Shown piece after piece: positions 59,801 to 64,000 of a DNA stretch of 64,000 nucleotides (the first letter of the stretch is position 1; each line of letters starts with the position of its first letter). Source of the DNA: Brachionus koreanus. Its lineage: Eukaryota; Rotifera; Eurotatoria; Ploima; Brachionidae. The notes under the pieces were generated by a model that had not been told where the DNA came from, did no database searches, and was given only the letters and a program-made list of their open reading frames with translations. The position numbers and the translations under genes are program-made. Where the stretch lies: NCBI GenBank assembly GCA_016987375.1, contig PJRA01000549.1, positions 301,424 through 365,423 on the forward strand. The letters are read 5' to 3'.

Positions 59801-62458
59801 AGAGATATTTTGAGATTTTTCCACCCTCAGCCAGTTTCGAAACCTCGATCCTCTGCTTGCATGACTAACCCACAAAACGTTCAATTATACAGACTTTTAA
59901 AATACTTTTTTAATAGCCTTTAAAAACTAAACATCTTCTTTTTAATTCTTAATTAATAATAATTTTAATTAAAAATATTTAATTTGCTTACAAGACTAAA
60001 TTTTAAATTTTTACTAATATTTAGTATTATTGTTATTATCATTATACCTGTTTATAAGTCACTTAATTTTTTTTTTAAAGTCAAAGAATAAATACCAATA
60101 ATTCAGCAAAAAAAAAGATAAATTTTATTAAATGATTAAAATTTTGAGGCAAGGTTCGCGCTTAGCATTACTACTGTACTTTTTGACCAAGGCCCCTCAA
60201 AGGCCAAATATCTTTTGTTCAAATCAGACTTGTTTATAAGTCAAAGTTTTAAGTCAAAGTCACAAAAAATTAATTCAAAGTTAAAATGAAATGTTGAAGT
60301 AAAAAAAAAAAAATTCGATTGTCTTGACTTGAATTGAGACTTGTGATTTAAAAACAAGCTTGATTATTCATAGAAAAATATAGTTTTGGTTTAGACTCGG
60401 ACAATTTGGAATGGAACCTAATACTTCCTTTCAGCCTGAGAAAAAAAACACGGGTTTTATGAATTATGGAGATATTATTACAACAAAAGTAATAAAAATA
60501 AGAGCTTCAGCTTTCGAGCTAATCTTTTTTTATCATAAAAATAATTTTTACTAATGATCAGCCGGGTTTTCTAGTTTAATAAAAAAAAAAAAGTTAAAAT
60601 CGATTAATTTTATGTACTTTAGGAGTACATAATAATTCGACTATATTTTTTTTTTACTTGAAAAATTAAACTCGTAAAAAAAGCAACTTTAAAAAGCAAA
60701 AAAGCAAATACTCTTGGCTCAAATATTAAGATTAAGGTTTAAAATTTGAGATTTATTTTAGTGACTTATTACTGTTCAAGTTTAAAAAAAAAATTTTTAA
60801 TTTTTTAATTTAGACCCCATAAATTCCGAGAAATTTTTTTCTGGAAAAAAAATAAATTTCAATATTTTTTAATCAAAGTGTTTAATTAAAGGATATTTAA
60901 ATTTGAAATTATTATAATTAATCAACTGGGCTTTCTAGTTTTAAATAAACAAATAATTAAATTGAAAGATAAAAAAAAAAATGAACAAAGATCATTAATA
61001 CAGAAAGTAAGTAATTCATTTGTTTTAAGGTTTATGAGCCTTAAAGTTACCCAAGGGTAAAATAGTTGATTCAATTACAAGTTTATGTAATTTGGTTATG
61101 CAACTAGAATTTCACTGCATCTATAAAAAATAAACGATCAATTAAATTCTAGATAATGAATCACTTTTAAATTTTATTTCGTAGTTAATTTAATAAAGAA
61201 AAAAATAGTTTTTATTGCTCAATTTTAGAATAGTCTGTAATTTTTATTCATGGAAAAAAAAATTAAAAAAAAAAAGCATACCTGTTAATGCTTGATACAG
61301 AGGGTACTTTATCTTGAGAGCATACGCCATCTTTGATCAGCATTTCTCTAATTTCCCAAGCAAACATGTTCGGATTGCGTATTTTGTACATGGTAATTGA
61401 TTCGATTACATCCGAGGTGGCCACTTTGGGCTTTGAGCCTCCAATTAAGCCGGGCTTAATCGATCCAGTTGAATTAAATCTGAAAATTTTTTTAAAATAA
61501 AATGAAATTAATTTTTTTTTTTAAATAAAAATAAAATTTTTTACTTTGCCAGTATTTTGCTAACACATCCATGTGATACCTTAAGCTTTTTGGATATATC
61601 ACAGGGTCGTGTTCCTTTTTGGGCCAGTTCGACAATTAGCTTGCGCACATCGTCTGGCAACGGTCTTCCGTTCACAAACGATCCACCGAGTTGGTTTACA
61701 TTGCTTTCTAAATGATAATTTTTATCGCTTGCTTAAATTCAAATTAAGATAACAATTTTATAAAGTTTTTTTTATTCAATTTAATTCAGTAATTAAAAGA
61801 AATTCCCTTAATTTAGAGTACGATTTAGTTGGCCTCAATTCTCTTCAAAACTCCAAATTTGGACTTGTGTCTCTTTCTAAAAATTTTACTCATTAATTAT
61901 ATGTTTCGGTCTATTTATCACAAAATTGGGAAAATAATAAATAAACACCAAGTTGTGACCGACAAAATTAGGGAAAGTCTTGGAAGCTGAATAAAAAAAA
62001 AAGGTGGGGGGAAAAAAAGTGCAAGTACTTGAGCTGTTCGGGTCGTTTTCATTCGAAGAGTTGGAATTGTTCAGAGACTGGTTGAGCTTGAGCGTGGATT
62101 TTTTGTTTTTGCGCGGCTTTTTGCCGCCTTTGGCCAAAGTTTCAGCCATGGTGGAAGTGGCCGAATGGGCCAGGAACAGCTCGGTTTTTTTGTCGTCGAT
62201 TGGAACGGCCAAGTTGTCGGCCTTCTGCCCGGACGACAGTATGTCCGGACTGAGCGGCTTCTGGTCCAGAAAATTGGTGTTTATGTTCTCGTTGTTCTCG
62301 GATTTGCGCACGGCGCTCTCGAACTCCTGATCACAGTCGAGACTCTGAAACTTTTTGTACATAAGATCGTGTTCAAGCGAGTCGGCGTTGAGCGCTTGCT
62401 GCTCTGCATTAAGCAAGTTTATTGACGATGAAGAGGAGCGCGAATCGTTTGAGTCCAT
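56869..62458 (-). CDS. Pax-family transcription factor without homeodomain
   Basis: Six exons on the minus strand: 62458-62029, 61707-61545, 61479-61282, 58647-57786, 57717-57309 and 57242-56869; 2436 nt, 811 aa. An N-terminal Ser/Asp-rich region with a basic patch ([11 protein letters not shown]) precedes a complete paired domain (about residues 145-270): [69 protein letters not shown] and [14 protein letters not shown]. No homeodomain or clear octapeptide follows. The remaining 540 residues are Asn/Ser/Gln/His-rich, with His runs ([17 protein letters not shown]). The GSIKPG and SKPKVAT spellings resemble Pax2/5/8, while the lack of a homeodomain recalls Pox neuro and Pax1/9; I leave the subgroup open. 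The 2.6-kb intron 3 carries a LINE 3' end, a SINE copy and MITE relics. The gene converges on the Pax2/5/8-like gene. Confidence 0.88.
58850..59290 (+). mobile_element. LINE 3' end, C-terminus of reverse-transcriptase ORF
   Basis: Plus-strand open frame to 59242: [18 protein letters not shown]..., [34 protein letters not shown] and [10 protein letters not shown]. RGDLIxxxKxxNG followed by FFxNRVVxxWNxLPxxVV is the typical C-terminal tail of jockey/CR1-type LINE ORF2. It is truncated at its 5' end and lies in intron 3 of the second Pax gene, opposite to its transcription. The frame has no stop over about 120 codons, suggesting a fairly young copy. Confidence 0.85.
59555..60575. mobile_element. 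MITE family A relic, probably split by later insertions
   Basis: 59555-59615 (AGAAAGCCCGAGCGGTTTTT...AAAATTGAAACTT) matches the left end of MITE family A. 60555-60575 (GATCAGCCGGGTTTTCTAG) matches its right end. The normal length is about 215 bp, so the kilobase between them, including the SINE at 59771, would be later insertions. Confidence 0.4.
59771..59920 (-). repeat. SINE-like dispersed repeat, copy 2
   Basis: Matches 24351-24455 across about 100 bp. On the minus strand it shows GGTTAGTCATGCAAG-like and GAGGTTTCGAAACTGG segments that resemble the A and B boxes of a tRNA promoter. Confidence 0.6.
60815..60943. mobile_element. MITE family A relic, shortened
   Basis: Holds TTTAGACCCC and TTCCGAG at the left, and CAACTGGGCTTTCTAG at 60926-60941, resembling the two ends of family A, but only about 130 bp apart. 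Confidence 0.35.
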
Positions 62459-64000
62459 GTTCGTTTTTGCTTGATTGGTAAAATAATAAATATTTTAAAT
62501 TCAGAGCTCAATCGTATTAAAACATTGTATCATGAAATTTTATCTTTCTTCAATCAAACAAAATTGATTTCGTTGTCTTTGTGAAAAGAGAGAAAATTTA
62601 GCCAGGTAAAATGAAAAGAAAATATTTTAAATTTTCAAAATAGAGATAAATGATATATTAAATTTAAATTAAACAACAACAATAAAAACAACAATGAAAT
62701 AGAAAAATTACAAAGAGCAATTATTAGTTTGGCAAGCACAATTGCTAATGAATGATAATGCGAACACTTGTAGTGAGGTTCTATTTTGCCTAATGTTCTA
62801 TTGTGCGCTTGTAGACTCTCTTCTATTTAATTTTTTTTTTCTCTCTTTTTTTTAAGTGTTTGGCAGATCGATTTGCTAAATTATTTATTAAGATTCAGAT
62901 AAATGGAGAAAATAGAGAAAAGAAAATGCTTTCAATACAAATTGACAGGTACGGGAGAGAAAAATGAAGCAGAGTTCTAATTTTTAATACACAAAAAATT
63001 ATAATTTGGAAAAACTAGCGAATCGTGTGAGCTTGCTATCTGCTTCGATTGGCTAAATAGATAGAAAAATATTTTTTTATTGGTTTATAGCCGTTAGGTA
63101 AAATTCGAATTTGATTGATAGATAAGATGAATAGATAAAATGCGTGGTTGATATGTTAGAACAAAACAAAATAAAATAAAAAAAATTCTCTTTCTTTTAT
63201 TTTTTTTTTCGAAATAATTTTGTTTTGTTTCTCTCGTTTTGTGTGTGTGTGTGTGTGTTGATGAAACAAATTTTCTATTTTAATGAGAGTTGATATTAAA
63301 AGAAGAAGAAGAAGAAAAAAAGGGAGAGATTTAGTTTTTTATCCCGAGGTAATTTTCTAATTTAGGTGTACACTAGAAAAATAAAAATGTTAAATTAAAT
63401 AGTTGAAAAAAAAAGACAAAAGACTTTGATGCGTCAAGCTATTCGTAGATAGCATCGGTCCCCAGGCTAGATCCGATCTATTTTAAAGTGAATTACCTGT
63501 CGATGTTATTTAACACATTATTCAAATTCCCGTAAGATAAAATTATGTAAAGATTTGATAAAATGATAATAAAAATTGTCATTTTTAGCACGACACACTA
63601 AGCACTTATAGAAAGATTTATAGCTTTTTACCTTTTCGTAATCCGCCACGATCCAATCACATACATTGACGCTTCTCTAAGCCGTTTACTTTCTGTCATT
63701 ATTTTCACTTTTTTTTTTCGTTGCTTCGACTCCTTTTTTTTTCTCTACAATATAAAAGAGAATAACTTCTAATATTTATATCGATTTAATGAATTTTTTC
63801 AAAATGCCAAAACATAAATATTCCTAATTGTTTTTTTTATCAACGGATCACTAATCAAGCACAAATAGATACCAAGCATGGCAAAGTGAAATACAAAAAT
63901 TGCCATAGCGCAGCATAAATAGAAAAGAAAAATTCGCTCAGATCACATTTTAAGCAACATTATTTTCAGAATTAATATTTGGATGTGTCTGACAAGAAAC
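62459..64000. promoter_or_regulatory. Upstream region of the second Pax gene
   Basis: 1.5 kb upstream of the start codon. It holds a (GT)9 microsatellite at 63241-63258, an AGA run at 63301-63316, pyrimidine-rich tracts, and two non-AT patches (63425-63500 and 63600-63700). On the minus strand the patches end in splice-donor-like CAG/GTAATT (about 63490-63500) and AAAAG/GTAAAA (63632), so they may be 5' untranslated exons. The 63698-63632 piece opens with ATG (MTESKRLREASMYVIGSWRI). Confidence 0.4.

Noticed and set aside
62004..62425. Plus-strand open frames opposite the second Pax gene's first exon
   Set aside because: Antisense shadows of the Ser/Asp-rich first exon.

Overview
This window is nuclear DNA of a small-genome metazoan. 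It is very AT-rich, has many short introns (mostly 45-70 bp), intergenic homopolymer runs, and short genes packed between relics of mobile elements. Base composition, intron size and gene content (Pax genes, a kainate-type glutamate receptor, CCDC87, TARBP1, an ANKRD11/12 homologue) suggest a lophotrochozoan and most likely a rotifer (Brachionus-like). That assignment is inference; no rRNA or mitochondrial marker is present. Gene models were built by hand from splice signals and conserved protein blocks. Every multi-exon model given with full exon lists sums to an intact reading frame, except the small gene at 51924-52576.

Layout, left end: an ANKRD11/12-type C-terminal homologue (minus) whose 3.1-kb intron carries two abutting TTAA-flanked MITEs and a foldback element. 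Next come two tail-to-tail Tctex-type dynein light chain genes. A gene-poor stretch (8.4-15.4 kb) holds a tiny 3' retroposon stub, another MITE and a decayed DNA transposon. MFSD12 (lysosomal MFS transporter) and a neurocalcin/hippocalcin calcium sensor follow on the plus strand.

Centre: a 26-exon CCDC87 gene, whose introns hold a SINE-like repeat, a Tc1 relic and an unidentified element. Only 13 bp after its stop starts a 14-exon ionotropic glutamate receptor, and CCDC87's AATAAA directly abuts the receptor's ATG. SUMO (intronless, minus) and an 18-exon TARBP1 tRNA ribose methyltransferase (minus) follow. TARBP1 is divergent from RPS14 across about 640 bp.

Right: an intronless Ig-like membrane protein gene (minus) with a tRNA-Pro(UGG) just upstream, then two convergent Pax genes. 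The first (plus) is Pax2/5/8-like, with a paired domain, an octapeptide and a full-length but degenerate homeodomain. The second (minus) is a long His/Asn/Ser-rich Pax with no homeodomain. Between them lie a small unidentified gene and a broken LINE reverse transcriptase. A second LINE 3' end and a SINE copy sit in the second Pax gene's large intron. No CRISPR, operon or prokaryotic system is present.
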